Positions 1 to 10,928 of a stretch of 61,338 nucleotides of DNA are shown in pieces (positions within the stretch are counted from its first letter, which is position 1; each line of letters starts with the position of its first letter). Both the position numbers and the translations under genes were made by a program. The stretch is from Hyphomicrobiales bacterium (GTDB lineage Bacteria > Pseudomonadota > Alphaproteobacteria > Rhizobiales > NORP267): positions 1 through 61,338 of the forward strand of contig JAJFGZ010000052.1 in assembly GCA_021775855.1 (NCBI GenBank). Direction: 5' to 3'. Below the pieces are notes generated by a model. It was not told where the DNA came from. It did not search any database and worked only from the letters and a program-made list of their open reading frames with translations.

Positions 1-137
1 ACCGCCTGCATGACGCGCTTTGCCGAGGACGGCGCCCCTTCGATCGGGCGGACAACTTTCGTTTCACCAAGAACGCCGTGGACCACCGCGATTGCCATCC
101 CGAGGCACCCCGCCAGGACCATGAATATGTCAGCCAT
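1..137 (-). CDS. small membrane protein, 5' part only
   Basis: Reading the minus strand from an ATG at 137-135 gives an open frame to the window edge: MADIFMVLAGCLGMAIAV, then a stretch containing VHGVLGE. It starts with a hydrophobic helix, as in small conserved inner-membrane proteins often found beside TetR regulators. It is divergent from the TetR gene at 215, and the operator palindrome at 146-163 sits just in front of its start, so it is the likely repressed target. Only 45 codons are present, so the family assignment is weak and no function is claimed. Confidence 0.5.
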   Translation of the reverse strand, partial: MADIFMVLAGCLGMAIAVVHGVLGETKVVRPIEGAPSSAKRVMQA

Positions 138-145
138 ACCGCTCT

Positions 146-163
146 CCATACATAAGTGTATGG
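146..163. promoter_or_regulatory. palindromic operator 1 between divergent genes
   Basis: CCATACA-TAAG-TGTATGG is a perfect inverted repeat with 7-base arms and a 4-base spacer. It lies between the membrane-protein gene (start at 137, minus strand) and the TetR gene. A near copy occurs at 192-205. Two copies of one palindrome in a divergent gap are typical of TetR operators. Confidence 0.65.
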
Positions 164-191
164 AGACTAGGTCGCGGGCTGTGCAATGTCA

Positions 192-205
192 ATACATAAG
201 TGTAT
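192..205. promoter_or_regulatory. palindromic operator 2, at the TetR start
   Basis: ATACA-TAAG-TGTAT shares the core ATACATAAGTGTATGG with operator 1, on the same strand about 45 bases away. It covers a possible GTG start at 200, which argues that translation of the regulator starts at the ATG at 215 and that the regulator represses itself. Confidence 0.6.
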
Positions 206-214
206 GGTTGGGAT

Positions 215-748
215 ATGACCTCTCGTTTGACCAAAACAAATTGGATGGATCACGGGCTCGCCATGCTTGCCGCGTCCGGTCCACAATCTCTGAAAGCAGA
301 ACCACTTGCCAAATCCCTGGACGTATCGCGTGGCAGTTTTTATTGGCATTTTCGCAATATCGCAGCATTTCACGGCGACCTCCTGGATCATTGGCGCAGG
401 CTCAGGACCGAGGAAATCATCGCCGACATCGACCAAACCACCGATCCTGCCAACCGGCTGAGACAATTGATGCGCCGGGCGATTACCGGGGAAGACCCGT
501 TGGAGCGCGCCATCCGGTCGTGGGCGGCCCAGGACAGCAGCGTCGCGGATGCAGTCGCGCTGGTCGACAATGTCCGGCTGGACTACCTGGCCGAACTGCT
601 GGCAAATGCGGGCATGCCCGCGCACCAGGCCCAGGCCCGCGCGGCATTTATTTACTGGGCAAACCTCGGCCGCAACATGATGACCAAGGGTCCAAGGAGC
701 CTTGCAGCTAAAGATATCGACGATATCGCCGCTTTGATGCAGACATGA
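215..748 (+). CDS. TetR/AcrR family transcriptional regulator
   Basis: A 177-residue protein with the N-terminal helix-turn-helix of the TetR family: LAKSLDVSRGSFYWHF at about residues 30-46 carries the recognition helix with the typical Y-WHF ending. The C-terminal half is all-helical, as expected for a ligand-binding and dimer domain. The frame is also open from a GTG at 200, but that codon is inside operator 2, so the ATG at 215 is preferred. It is divergent from a small membrane protein, and two copies of a palindrome lie between them. The ligand cannot be inferred. Confidence 0.85.
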   Translation: MTSRLTKTNWMDHGLAMLAASGPQSLKAEPLAKSLDVSRGSFYWHFRNIAAFHGDLLDHWRRLRTEEIIADIDQTTDPANRLRQLMRRAITGEDPLERAIRSWAAQDSSVADAVALVDNVRLDYLAELLANAGMPAHQAQARAAFIYWANLGRNMMTKGPRSLAAKDIDDIAALMQT

Positions 749-793
749 CTGCAAATTCGACATTTCTTGGAGTCTTGGGCCCAATCAGGCTTG

Positions 794-822
794 TTGACGT
801 GGTCCCGCCTTAGGTCTATAAG
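794..822 (+). promoter_or_regulatory. sigma-70 type promoter for rpsT
   Basis: TTGACG (794-799) and TATAAG (817-822) are separated by exactly 17 bases, a good match to the housekeeping consensus. The site is in the gap between the TetR gene and rpsT and reads toward rpsT, giving a leader of about 120 bases. Confidence 0.6.
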
Positions 823-951
823 CCGAGCCGGTTTCTGCAATTTGAATGATGGGCCGTTTGACGGGTCCGGCAGTAAACCAAAATCAGTTAAAGGACGGGC
901 CGCATCCTCCAGACCGGGTGACGTGCCGTCGCAGCAAACAAGGGCTCATTG

Positions 952-1218
952 ATGGCCAATACCAGATCGGCCAAGAAGGCCATTCGCAAGATCGAGCGCC
1001 GCACTATCGAAAATAACAATCGCCGCACGCGTATGCGAACCTTTATCAAACGTGTGGAGACTGCCATTGCAGAAGGCGACCGGACCGGTGCCACTGAAGC
1101 GCTTCGGGTGGCAGAGCCTGAAATTATGCGCGCCGCAGGCCACGGCCTGCTACACAAGAACACAGCGTCGCGGAAGGTGTCCCGCCTGTCCAAGCGTGTT
1201 CGGGTGATACCCGCATAA
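952..1218 (+). CDS. rpsT: 30S ribosomal protein S20
   Basis: An 88-residue, very basic helical protein beginning [16 protein letters not shown], the standard S20 opening, with the usual C-terminal motif [17 protein letters not shown]20 binds 16S rRNA in the small subunit. The length is normal for the family. The ATG at 952 directly follows an in-frame TTG at 949 and fits the S20 N-terminus. In many alphaproteobacteria rpsT lies just upstream of dnaA, as here. A consensus promoter lies at 794-822. Confidence 0.97.
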   Translation: MANTRSAKKAIRKIERRTIENNNRRTRMRTFIKRVETAIAEGDRTGATEALRVAEPEIMRAAGHGLLHKNTASRKVSRLSKRVRVIPA

Positions 1219-1927
1219 GGTCCTGGCCTTAAGCTCCATAAGTATAGTTTTACCTGCAATTCGTAATTTGGGTTACACCAACGCACGTCCAGACACTTGC
1301 GCGCGTCTGCCCGTCGCATAAATCGCGAATAAATCTGCTGCCGGAAATATATCGTGAACCATTTTTCGTGACGCCGTTTTTTGCGATATTTCATAGGCTT
1401 AGCGCATGGACCAAAATGCAAAGCAGAAAATGGCAGAATTCTGCGAAATTTCAGGGTCCAGACCGACCATTTTCGGGATTCTTTTTTGCAGTCGTCCACA
1501 ATCTTGTCCACAGTCTCGAAACGCTTGATTCTCAACGATTTGCGCGAAAACGCCGGACCGGATTCCGGTGAATTCAAGACCGGTAACAGGCGGAATCTTG
1601 GCTCCGCAGAATGATTCAGGCTTGCCACCTCCAGAGTAGGTGTATAGGCTTCAAGCAACTGGACGGCTTCACCGCCCGTTATTCTCAAATCCCGGGAATA
1701 TCGCTTGTTTATTCAAGTAACGGCGAAGCTTTGCGAAGTTGTACGAAGATAAAAAATTTGCGAACGTAATAAAATTACGTCTAAGGTTGGGTTGCGGCAA
1801 TGTTGAAAATTTCGTCAGCACAGAGCGGTTTTGCGAATTTTCCGGAAAACCTAGCGCAATCTTCAGACCTCGGTGTATTTGTTCGCGCAACCCGGCAACA
1901 TCCGTCCCCTTTTCTGGGGGATTGGTC
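1219..1927. other. long non-coding gap upstream of dnaA, candidate oriC
   Basis: This 709-base gap has no convincing gene; open frames on both strands lack recognisable protein features. It is AT-richer than its surroundings. It contains two DnaA-box-like sites (1492-1500 and 1504-1512), five GANTC sites within 141 bases (1477, 1527, 1561, 1593, 1613), three exact TTTGCGAA octamers on one strand (1730, 1757, 1830) and an AT-rich stretch at 1740-1785. GANTC is the CcrM methylation site that clusters at alphaproteobacterial origins and cell-cycle promoters. Its place in an rpsT-dnaA-dnaN-recF-gyrB block supports an origin, but many alphaproteobacteria keep oriC near hemE instead. Confidence 0.4.
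1492..1512 (+). promoter_or_regulatory. pair of DnaA-box-like sites
   Basis: TCGTCCACA (1492-1500) and TTGTCCACA (1504-1512) differ from the consensus TTATCCACA by two bases and one base. They are direct repeats whose starts are 12 bases apart. They could serve origin firing or control of the downstream dnaA promoter. Confidence 0.45.
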
Positions 1928-2374
1928 ATGAGCCAGCCTGACGACTTTGTTTATGCCGGCGATCTGGAGCCGAAAGAAGTCTGGGGGCGGTTGAAATCCG
2001 AACACCGGTCGCTTCTGATCGATTGCCGAACCATAGCCGAGTGGAGTTATGTGGGCATCCCCGACCTCTCAAGCCTCGGTCAGGAGGCAATCCTGGTCGA
2101 ATGGCAGCGCTTCCCTGACATGTCGGTAAATCCAGATTTTGTGGACACGCTAAAATCCGAACTGGATGCCCGCGGGCTCGCGCCCGACACACCATTGTAC
2201 ATGCTGTGCCGGTCGGGTGTTCGCAGCCGATCCGCCGCGACGGCCATGACGAGGGCCGGGTATTCGAACAGCTACAATATTCTGGATGGATTTGAGGGGA
2301 ACCTCGACGAAGCGAGCCGGCGTGGGCACCTTGCCGGTTGGAAAAAATCAAACCTGCCCTGGCGGCAGAAATAG
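1928..2374 (+). CDS. rhodanese-like sulfurtransferase
   Basis: A single rhodanese domain of 148 residues. The active-site loop CRSGVRS (Cys at about 94) is the six-residue loop of sulfur-transferring rhodaneses, and LLIDCRTIAEW (about 29-39) is the conserved N-terminal strand. The ATG at 1928 follows a strong GGGGGA ribosome site, although the frame stays open upstream to 1739. It lies between rpsT and dnaA. Its sulfur donor and acceptor are unknown. It is far from the sulfur-oxidation genes at 28-46 kb and may be a general persulfide carrier. Confidence 0.88.
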   Translation: MSQPDDFVYAGDLEPKEVWGRLKSEHRSLLIDCRTIAEWSYVGIPDLSSLGQEAILVEWQRFPDMSVNPDFVDTLKSELDARGLAPDTPLYMLCRSGVRSRSAATAMTRAGYSNSYNILDGFEGNLDEASRRGHLAGWKKSNLPWRQK

Positions 2375-2541
2375 GAAGGAACCAAAACACAAATCAGTCA
2401 TCCTGATCAGACGATCAATGTACGAACATGACCCGGTCAACCGGGATCAAAATAACAGGTAGAAAATTCCGGCAACGACCGGCGGCGTTAATCAGGGTTG
2501 GCTTTTCAGGCAACCTGTTCAATTGGGGGCACGAGGATTAA

Positions 2542-4041
2542 ATGGCAAACGGGATCACGGCACGTGGATCAGGTGTGGCAAACGATAAGCCGGGCAATGG
2601 CGGCCGAAAAAAAGGTCTGGCAACCATGTGGCGCCGGGTCCGCGAACGGCTCCGGGCGGAGCTTGGCGAGGAAGTTTTTCAAAGCTGGTTCGCCAGCGTC
2701 GAAGTTGAAGAATTGAATGGTGGCTCTCTGCACCTTTCGGTTCCCACCAAATTTCTGAAAAGCTGGATTCAGTCACATTATCAGGAGCGGGTACTGGCGC
2801 TTTGGCGGAACGAAACCGATAAGGTCATGAAGATCGATATCAGGGTGCGAACGCCTGTGGTGATTTCCAGATCGGTCAGCGATGCTGGATCAGCAGACCG
2901 CAATGCCAATTCGAATGCCCCAGACAGTTTTGCCGGCTCCGCTGGATTTGCGGCCGGTGGTGCATCGATCGAAACGGATTCCAATGATCTCGCATCGCCC
3001 CTTGATCCGCGCTACACACTGGATTCGTTCGTCGTGGGCGATTCCAACCGGCTTGCCTATGAAGCCGCCCGTCAGGTCGCAGGGTCAGGCCCGGTCAAGG
3101 CCGATTTCAAGGTGCTTTATGTTCATGGCAGCGTTGGTCTCGGCAAGACCCATCTGTTGCAATCTATCGCCTGGACAGTGCGCCGGGAACAGACCTCGCG
3201 GCGGGTGATCTATCTGACTGCCGAGCGGTTCATGTACCGGTTTGTATCAGCCCTCAAGCAAAAGGAAGCGGTCGCGTTCAAGGACCGGCTCCGCAATATC
3301 GATCTGCTGTTGATCGATGATATGCAATATCTCCAGGGACCGACCCTGCAGCAGGAATTTTGCCATACCCTGAACGCGCTGCTCGAAGCGGGCCGGCAGA
3401 TCGTCGTTGCCGCAGACCGGCCGTTGAGCGAGCTGGACAGTCTCGATGAGCGGATGCGCTCGCGCCTTTCCGCGGGTCTGGTAGCCGACTTGCGTCCGTT
3501 CGACCGAACCGTGCGTCTCGAAATCCTGCGCCGCCGGTTGGCGGTCGCCAAGCGCCGGTTCCCCAAGCTCAATCTGCCGGATCACGTACTCGAATATGTG
3601 GCTGACCAGATCACCGGCAATGGCCGCGATCTGGAAGGCGCGTTTACCCGCATCGTTGCCCGCAACCAGCTCGCAAAATATGAGATCACGGTGGAGACCG
3701 CCGAGAGCGCAATCCGCGATCTGGTAAGAACCCCTGAACCCCGGCGGATCCGGATCGAGGGGATCCAGCGCCTGGTCGCCAAGCATTTCAACGTGACCAA
3801 ACAGGAATTGATCTCACCGCGCCGGACCCGCTCCGTGGTCCGTCCCCGGCAGATCTCCATGTATCTGGCGAAAACCATGACCGACCGGTCGTTTCCCGAT
3901 ATCGGGAGGCGTTTCGGCGGGCGTGATCACACAACGGTTTTGCACGCCGTGCGCAAGATCGAGCGGATGATTTCGGAAGATACAACTCTTGCCCGCGAGA
4001 TCGAAATGCTGCGTCGCCTGATCGAAGAGATGAAAGACTAG
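2542..4041 (+). CDS. dnaA: chromosomal replication initiator DnaA
   Basis: A 499-residue DnaA with all four domains. Domain I starts near MWRRVRERLRAELG, followed by a variable linker. The AAA+ core carries Walker A GSVGLGKT at about 196-203 and Walker B LLLIDDMQYL at about 255-264. The C-terminal domain has the DnaA-box-binding signature GRDHTTVLHA at about 460. It binds DnaA boxes and opens the origin. The Walker A opens with GSVG instead of the common GGVG. The N-terminal 25 residues before domain I are longer than usual, so a later start (ATG at 2626, MWRRV) is possible. Confidence 0.97.
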   Translation: MANGITARGSGVANDKPGNGGRKKGLATMWRRVRERLRAELGEEVFQSWFASVEVEELNGGSLHLSVPTKFLKSWIQSHYQERVLALWRNETDKVMKIDIRVRTPVVISRSVSDAGSADRNANSNAPDSFAGSAGFAAGGASIETDSNDLASPLDPRYTLDSFVVGDSNRLAYEAARQVAGSGPVKADFKVLYVHGSVGLGKTHLLQSIAWTVRREQTSRRVIYLTAERFMYRFVSALKQKEAVAFKDRLRNIDLLLIDDMQYLQGPTLQQEFCHTLNALLEAGRQIVVAADRPLSELDSLDERMRSRLSAGLVADLRPFDRTVRLEILRRRLAVAKRRFPKLNLPDHVLEYVADQITGNGRDLEGAFTRIVARNQLAKYEITVETAESAIRDLVRTPEPRRIRIEGIQRLVAKHFNVTKQELISPRRTRSVVRPRQISMYLAKTMTDRSFPDIGRRFGGRDHTTVLHAVRKIERMISEDTTLAREIEMLRRLIEEMKD

Positions 4042-4080
4042 TATCCCTCATTCGGGTCGAATATGCAATCAACTACAAAT

Positions 4081-4112
4081 CCCGGGTGCGGTTGTTTATC
4101 CCCGCATCCGGG
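4081..4112 (+). terminator. hairpin between dnaA and dnaN
   Basis: The arms CCCGGGTGCGG (4081-4091) and CCGCATCCGGG (4102-4112) pair over 11 positions with one wobble, around a 10-base loop. It lies 40 bases after the dnaA stop. No T-run follows, so it is at best a weak intrinsic terminator or a transcript-stability element that separates dnaA from dnaN. Confidence 0.35.
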
Positions 4113-4259
4113 CATTAGTCTAGGGTTGCGCTTGCGTCACAACCCGATTTCAAATATTCCCAATGTCCGATATATTTTTATGACGCGGGCACCAGCGGAC
4201 GTGATAGCCCGGCACCGGTCTGAGACGGACCGAACCAGATACGAACCGGCAAAACCATC

Positions 4260-5378
4260 ATGAAGCTGACCATCGAGCGCGCGGCCCTTTTGAAATCTCT
4301 CAATCATGTGCAGAGCGTCGTTGAACGCCGCAACACCATTCCGATCCTGTCCAATGTGCTGATCGAGGCTGATCGCGACGAGTTGCGGTTGCGGGCGACA
4401 GATCTCGATCTGGAAGTGGTCGAGACAGTGAAAGCGGATATTACGGAAGCAGGCGCCACCACGGTGCCGGCCCATATCTGCTACGATATCGTGCGTAAAT
4501 TCTCCGATGGAGCGCAGCTTGAATTTGCCCTGGCGCAAGATGGCGCTGGTATGGTGCTTCGCTCGGGGCGCTCGGAATTTAACCTGCAGGCGCTGGCGAA
4601 AGAGGATTTTCCAATCCTGTCGGCCGGTGACCTGGACCATAGTTTCGAGATCAGCGCCGGCGACTTGCGCCGCCTGATCGACAAGACCCGGTTTGCCATG
4701 TCGACCGAGGAAACCCGTTATTACCTGAACGGGATCTATCTCCACGTCGCTGAAGCGGAAGGTGTCAGCCGATTGCGTGCGGTCGCAACCGACGGTCACC
4801 GATTGGCCATGGTCGACCTGCCGGCTCCCAAGGGGGCTGCCGGGATGCCGGGCGTGATCATCCCGCGCAAAACAGTTCTCGAACTTCATAAATTGATCGA
4901 GGAGAGCACCGATGGCGTCGCGATCGATCTATCGAGCAACCAGATCCGCATGGCGTTCGACAATATCGTGCTCACCTCCAAGCTGATCGACGGCACCTTC
5001 CCCGATTACGACCGGGTCATCCCGAAGGCCAACGACAAGACCATGACAGTGGATACGGCTTCCTTCACGCGCGCTGTCGACCGGGTCTCGACCATTTCGG
5101 GCGATCGCGGCCGGGCGGTCAAGGTCGGCGTTGATGCCGGCAAGGTCACGCTTCTGGTGATCAACCCGGACAGCGGCTCTGCGACCGAGGAAATGGAGGC
5201 TGATTTCGCGGGCGAGGGGCTGGAAATTGGTTTCAACGCCCGCTACCTGCTCGATATTATGGGCCAGTTGGACGGCGGCGAAGCCTGTTTTAGCATGGCC
5301 GATTCCGGGTCACCGACGCTTGTACGTGACCCTGAAGATGTCAGCGCGCTCTACGTCCTGATGCCTATGCGCGTATAG
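4260..5378 (+). CDS. dnaN: DNA polymerase III sliding clamp beta subunit
   Basis: A 372-residue clamp protein starting MKLTIERAALLKSLNHVQ, with the family hallmark VVERRNTIPILSNVL near residues 20-35 and the C-terminal ending YVLMPMRV, typical of DnaN (hydrophobic-cleft segment). It forms the dimeric ring that tethers Pol III and is loaded by the clamp loader. It lies 218 bases after dnaA and only 4 bases before recF, so dnaN and recF are probably cotranscribed. Length and ends are normal. Confidence 0.97.
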   Translation: MKLTIERAALLKSLNHVQSVVERRNTIPILSNVLIEADRDELRLRATDLDLEVVETVKADITEAGATTVPAHICYDIVRKFSDGAQLEFALAQDGAGMVLRSGRSEFNLQALAKEDFPILSAGDLDHSFEISAGDLRRLIDKTRFAMSTEETRYYLNGIYLHVAEAEGVSRLRAVATDGHRLAMVDLPAPKGAAGMPGVIIPRKTVLELHKLIEESTDGVAIDLSSNQIRMAFDNIVLTSKLIDGTFPDYDRVIPKANDKTMTVDTASFTRAVDRVSTISGDRGRAVKVGVDAGKVTLLVINPDSGSATEEMEADFAGEGLEIGFNARYLLDIMGQLDGGEACFSMADSGSPTLVRDPEDVSALYVLMPMRV

Positions 5379-5382
5379 TGTA

Positions 5383-6570
5383 ATGGCGGCGGATCCTGCC
5401 GAGTTTGAAAATCACGATTCCCCCGAAAATTGTCGAATCGACGCCCTTAAGCTGACGGGATTTCGCAACTATTCGTCCCTGTCGCAGGAATTTGATGCCC
5501 GCCCGATTGTGCTCACCGGGCGCAACGGTGCCGGCAAAACCAACCTGCTCGAAGCCGTCTCGTTTCTATGCGATGGCCGCGGATTGCGCGGCGCCGGCTA
5601 CGGCGAAATCGCCGGTCACAATGCCGAATCTGAAGGGACCCCCGGCTGGGCGGTATGGGGGCGAATCATGGGACCGAACGGCCAGGTGGAAATCGGCACA
5701 GGGTTCGGCTCGTTTGCCCCGGACGTTCCCGAAAACCGCCGCGCGGTGCGGGTCAACGGCGCCCCGGCGCGCTCGTTGAGTGAGTTGGGCGAGTATAGCC
5801 GGATCATCTGGCTGACCCCCGCCATGGACGGGCTGTTTACCGGTGGAGCGTCGGAACGCCGCCGCTTTCTCGACCGGCTGGTGGTGACCGTGCAGCCGCA
5901 CCACCGTCGCCAGATCAACGCATTCGAGACCGCCATGCGCCAGCGCAACGCCTTGCTCGGCGAAATATCGCCTGACCCGACCTGGCTCGACGCCATTGAA
6001 GCCCAGATGGCCGAGCACGCGGTTTCAATCGCGGCGGCGCGTCTGGAGACCGTCGCATTGCTGACAGCTGCGATTGCCGGGCGAACCAGGAGCGCATTTC
6101 CATCCGCGCGCCTGGAGCTTCAGGGGACCGTAGAGCACGATCTCGCCGCCATGGCAGCAGTTGATGGCGAAGATACGTTTCGCGCAAAGCTGCACGCCAA
6201 CCGGGCGGGCGACAGTGCAGCCGGGCGCACCCTCGAAGGTCCACACCGCACAGATTTGCTGGTATTCCATGACGGTCACAATATCCCGGCGCGCAAATGC
6301 TCCACGGGTGAGCAGAAAATGGTGCTGGTCGCGCTCATCCTCGCTCATGCCGGGTTGGTCCGCGAACTGACCAGCGGAGTCGCTCCGATCCTCCTTCTTG
6401 ATGAGATTGGTGCCCACCTGGATTCCCCGCACCGCGACGCACTGTATGGTGAAATACTCGATCTTGGTGCCCAGGCCTGGTTCACCGGGACAGACCCAGG
6501 CCTGTTCGCTTCGCTGGGCAACGATGCCCAGCATTTCAATGTGGAGGCCGGTGCGGTTTTGCTGCTTTGA
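5383..6570 (+). CDS. recF: recombination mediator RecF
   Basis: A 395-residue SMC-like ATPase. Walker A GRNGAGKT is at about 46-53, the ABC signature is in KCSTGEQKMVLVAL, and Walker B with the catalytic Glu is ILLLDEIGAHLD. RecF loads RecA at gaps and stalled forks. The N-terminal 20 residues (MAADPAEFENHDSPEN) precede the conserved start of the fold and are acidic and non-conserved. The start ATG lies 4 bases after the dnaN stop, so translation is likely coupled. Confidence 0.95.
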   Translation: MAADPAEFENHDSPENCRIDALKLTGFRNYSSLSQEFDARPIVLTGRNGAGKTNLLEAVSFLCDGRGLRGAGYGEIAGHNAESEGTPGWAVWGRIMGPNGQVEIGTGFGSFAPDVPENRRAVRVNGAPARSLSELGEYSRIIWLTPAMDGLFTGGASERRRFLDRLVVTVQPHHRRQINAFETAMRQRNALLGEISPDPTWLDAIEAQMAEHAVSIAAARLETVALLTAAIAGRTRSAFPSARLELQGTVEHDLAAMAAVDGEDTFRAKLHANRAGDSAAGRTLEGPHRTDLLVFHDGHNIPARKCSTGEQKMVLVALILAHAGLVRELTSGVAPILLLDEIGAHLDSPHRDALYGEILDLGAQAWFTGTDPGLFASLGNDAQHFNVEAGAVLLL

Positions 6571-6643
6571 AGGGTGGCGGCGAATCTCACGAAACCGCTG
6601 GAAAATAGCGACTTTTCCCCTATATCCGCGTATAGTGTTTTGA

Positions 6644-9124
<2,481 letters not shown>

Positions 9125-9132
9125 ATGCGGGT

Positions 9133-9531
9133 CTAACCGGCTACGCCATCCCGATCCGGCATAAGGAACATTGCGCGGGCCAAATCCGAGTGCATCCGCG
9201 CCGGTGAATACCAGGTCTTCAGTATATCTCTTGAGAGCAAGTCCGGGTTCCGGGAAATGAAATCCTCGAATTCCCGGTAGTCGGCTCCGGCCATACGCTC
9301 GGCAATCATGCTCATAAACGCGAGCGTAATGGTGAGGTTGAATTTCTCTGGCGCCCCGGCTTTGATTGCCATGGTGTCGATACTCCGGGCATAAACAGTC
9401 GCCGCGTCCATAAAGCAGCTTTTAGAAAGCAGCGCGTAGGCCACGATAACATGATCTTTGTGGTGAAAAGCGCTTGGCTCGAGCGTGCGCGCTTCGAATG
9501 CCTGGATGAGATTTTCGCTTGCAACGGTCAT
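9133..9531 (-). CDS. conserved hypothetical protein
   Basis: A 132-residue soluble protein, mostly helical, with the sequence FHHKDHVIVAYALL at about 22-35 and YSPARMHSDLARAMF near the C-terminus. These resemble a widespread uncharacterised bacterial family whose members carry an H-x-DH motif near the N-terminus. I know of no established function. Its start overlaps by 4 bases the end of the ribbon-helix-helix-like gene at 9528-9785, so the two are translationally coupled. It ends 8 bases from the gyrB stop, tail to tail. Confidence 0.7.
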   Translation of the reverse strand: MTVASENLIQAFEARTLEPSAFHHKDHVIVAYALLSKSCFMDAATVYARSIDTMAIKAGAPEKFNLTITLAFMSMIAERMAGADYREFEDFISRNPDLLSRDILKTWYSPARMHSDLARAMFLMPDRDGVAG

Positions 9532-9785
9532 GAGCTAGCGTCCGATTCTTGCATATTGTGGCTGTCGGAGGCGTCCAGATCCAGCTCATACACCAGCTTC
9601 AATTGGACGATCTTTGCGAGCGTGTCGTCTGAAAATGGCGGCTTGCCCTCAAAACAATGCAGCGACATGCCTTCGATCAGCTCCGCGACGCTGATATCCA
9701 GATGCTCTGCAAGTCCCTTGAGGACCTTGAGCAGCCGTTTTTCCACACGTATGCCGGTCTGAACCCGTTCAACAATTTTGATCAT
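9528..9785 (-). CDS. ribbon-helix-helix-like small protein
   Basis: An 85-residue protein starting MIKIVERVQTGIRVEKRLLK. A beta-strand-like start (VQTGIRVEKRLLKVLKGLAE) followed by helices with LDISVAELIEGM resembles a MetJ/Arc fold. The C-terminal half is acidic and probably contacts a partner. A perfect palindrome, TTGGTACCAA, lies at 9794-9803 immediately upstream of its start, as expected for self-repression. It overlaps the downstream unknown gene by 4 bases. The fold assignment rests on pattern only. Confidence 0.6.
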   Translation of the reverse strand: MIKIVERVQTGIRVEKRLLKVLKGLAEHLDISVAELIEGMSLHCFEGKPPFSDDTLAKIVQLKLVYELDLDASDSHNMQESDASS

Positions 9786-9793
9786 ATATTATA

Positions 9794-9803
9794 TTGGTAC
9801 CAA
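9794..9803. promoter_or_regulatory. palindrome upstream of the ribbon-helix-helix-like gene
   Basis: TTGGTACCAA is a perfect 10-base palindrome in an AT-rich stretch (ATATATTATA and AACATAACAA flank it), 8 bases before the start codon at 9785. It is a plausible operator overlapping the -10 region. Confidence 0.45.
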
Positions 9804-9874
9804 CATAACAATATGTCAATCCCAAATACCCGAGCTGAAACAGGAGAACTCCCTCCCCCGTCACGTCGCCGTGG

Positions 9875-10723
9875 CTATGGCGATGGTCTGGGTTCAACCG
9901 TGCGCATATAGGCGACGATTGCGGCAAGATCGTCCGCCGCGATATTGCTGTAATAATAAAACCCCATCGGCGGGGACAGGCGTGACCCGTCGGGCCTGAT
10001 TCCCTGCGTAATAGCCTGGATGATGTCGTCGTCTGAATACCCCTTGATGCCGTCTTCGTGCAGCGTGATGTTGGCGGTGACCGCCACGCCCCACGGCCCG
10101 TCAAGCTCCTGTCCACCGGCTCCGAGCTGGTTTTCAAAATCCTGCCGGCCATTGACCATGGGCGTGTGGCACGACCAGCAATGCCCAAGCGGGCCGGTCA
10201 GATAAACGCCGTAGCGAACAGGATCGTTCCGCGGTGTATCGGGAACCGAAGTCACCGGAGGCCCGTAGGCGGGCGGCAAGGGAATGTTGAAAGTTGATCG
10301 GGGAACGACATTGCGCGTGGCCGGGACGGTTCGCAGGTAAGCGACGATCGCCCGGATATCGGTGTCGGAGATGTCGCGGTAAAATTCGAACGGCATGGGC
10401 GGACCGATCAATGTACCGTCGGGGCGGATGCCATCTCGAATAGCGGTAATGATCTCGCCGTCAGACCATGACCCGATGCCTGTCTCGTTATCCTGCGATA
10501 TATTGGGGGCGTATGCCTTGAACGCCTCATTCTGGATTAGAAACTGGCCGGCCATCTCCATCCCCGGTGCGGGGCCGGTGGGTGTTTGCGGGGTGTGGCA
10601 ATTGCCGCAACCGACAACGGAATTCACAAGATAACGACCGCGTTCCAGCGCCGTTTCAGCAACCGAACCGGTTGCGGTCCAGATAAGCCCAGCAACCGTC
10701 AGGCCAATATATCGTCCGACCAT
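9875..10723 (-). CDS. dihaem cytochrome c, exported
   Basis: A 282-residue periplasmic protein with two haem c sites, CGNCH (about 39-43) and CWSCH (about 182-186), in two similar cytochrome domains that each end with an IVAYLRTV or IVAYMRTV block. This is the architecture of the cytochrome subunits of periplasmic dehydrogenases. The open frame extends to 10771, but the ATG at 10723 is preferred because a GGGGGGA ribosome site precedes it and the next residues (MVGRYIGLTVAGLIW) form a signal peptide. No dehydrogenase subunit is adjacent, so the electron donor is unknown. Confidence 0.88.
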   Translation of the reverse strand: MVGRYIGLTVAGLIWTATGSVAETALERGRYLVNSVVGCGNCHTPQTPTGPAPGMEMAGQFLIQNEAFKAYAPNISQDNETGIGSWSDGEIITAIRDGIRPDGTLIGPPMPFEFYRDISDTDIRAIVAYLRTVPATRNVVPRSTFNIPLPPAYGPPVTSVPDTPRNDPVRYGVYLTGPLGHCWSCHTPMVNGRQDFENQLGAGGQELDGPWGVAVTANITLHEDGIKGYSDDDIIQAITQGIRPDGSRLSPPMGFYYYSNIAADDLAAIVAYMRTVEPRPSP

Positions 10724-10928
10724 AGTGAAATCCCCCCTTAGGGCCCATTCTGTTGAAATACAGGCGTTCAAGTCAAGGGATCAGGATCATTCAAACCCTG
10801 ATCGTCGCCGCGTCCTGCGCAAGATGCTTAACCCCCCATTAAACCTGCTTGGATAGGTTTTGCGCGCAGGAAAAACGGCTTTTCCTGCAGGTCATCGGTC
10901 CGGAATTTGTATTAGTGAGTGGAACAAT

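Noticed and set aside
888..1688. Long open frame on the minus strand through rpsT and the gap
   Set aside because: It runs antisense to rpsT and has no recognisable protein features; it is a shadow of high G+C coding sequence.
2432..2445. CCCGG-TCAA-CCGGG hairpin after the rhodanese gene as a terminator
   Set aside because: The stem is only five bases and no T-run follows, so termination is not supported.
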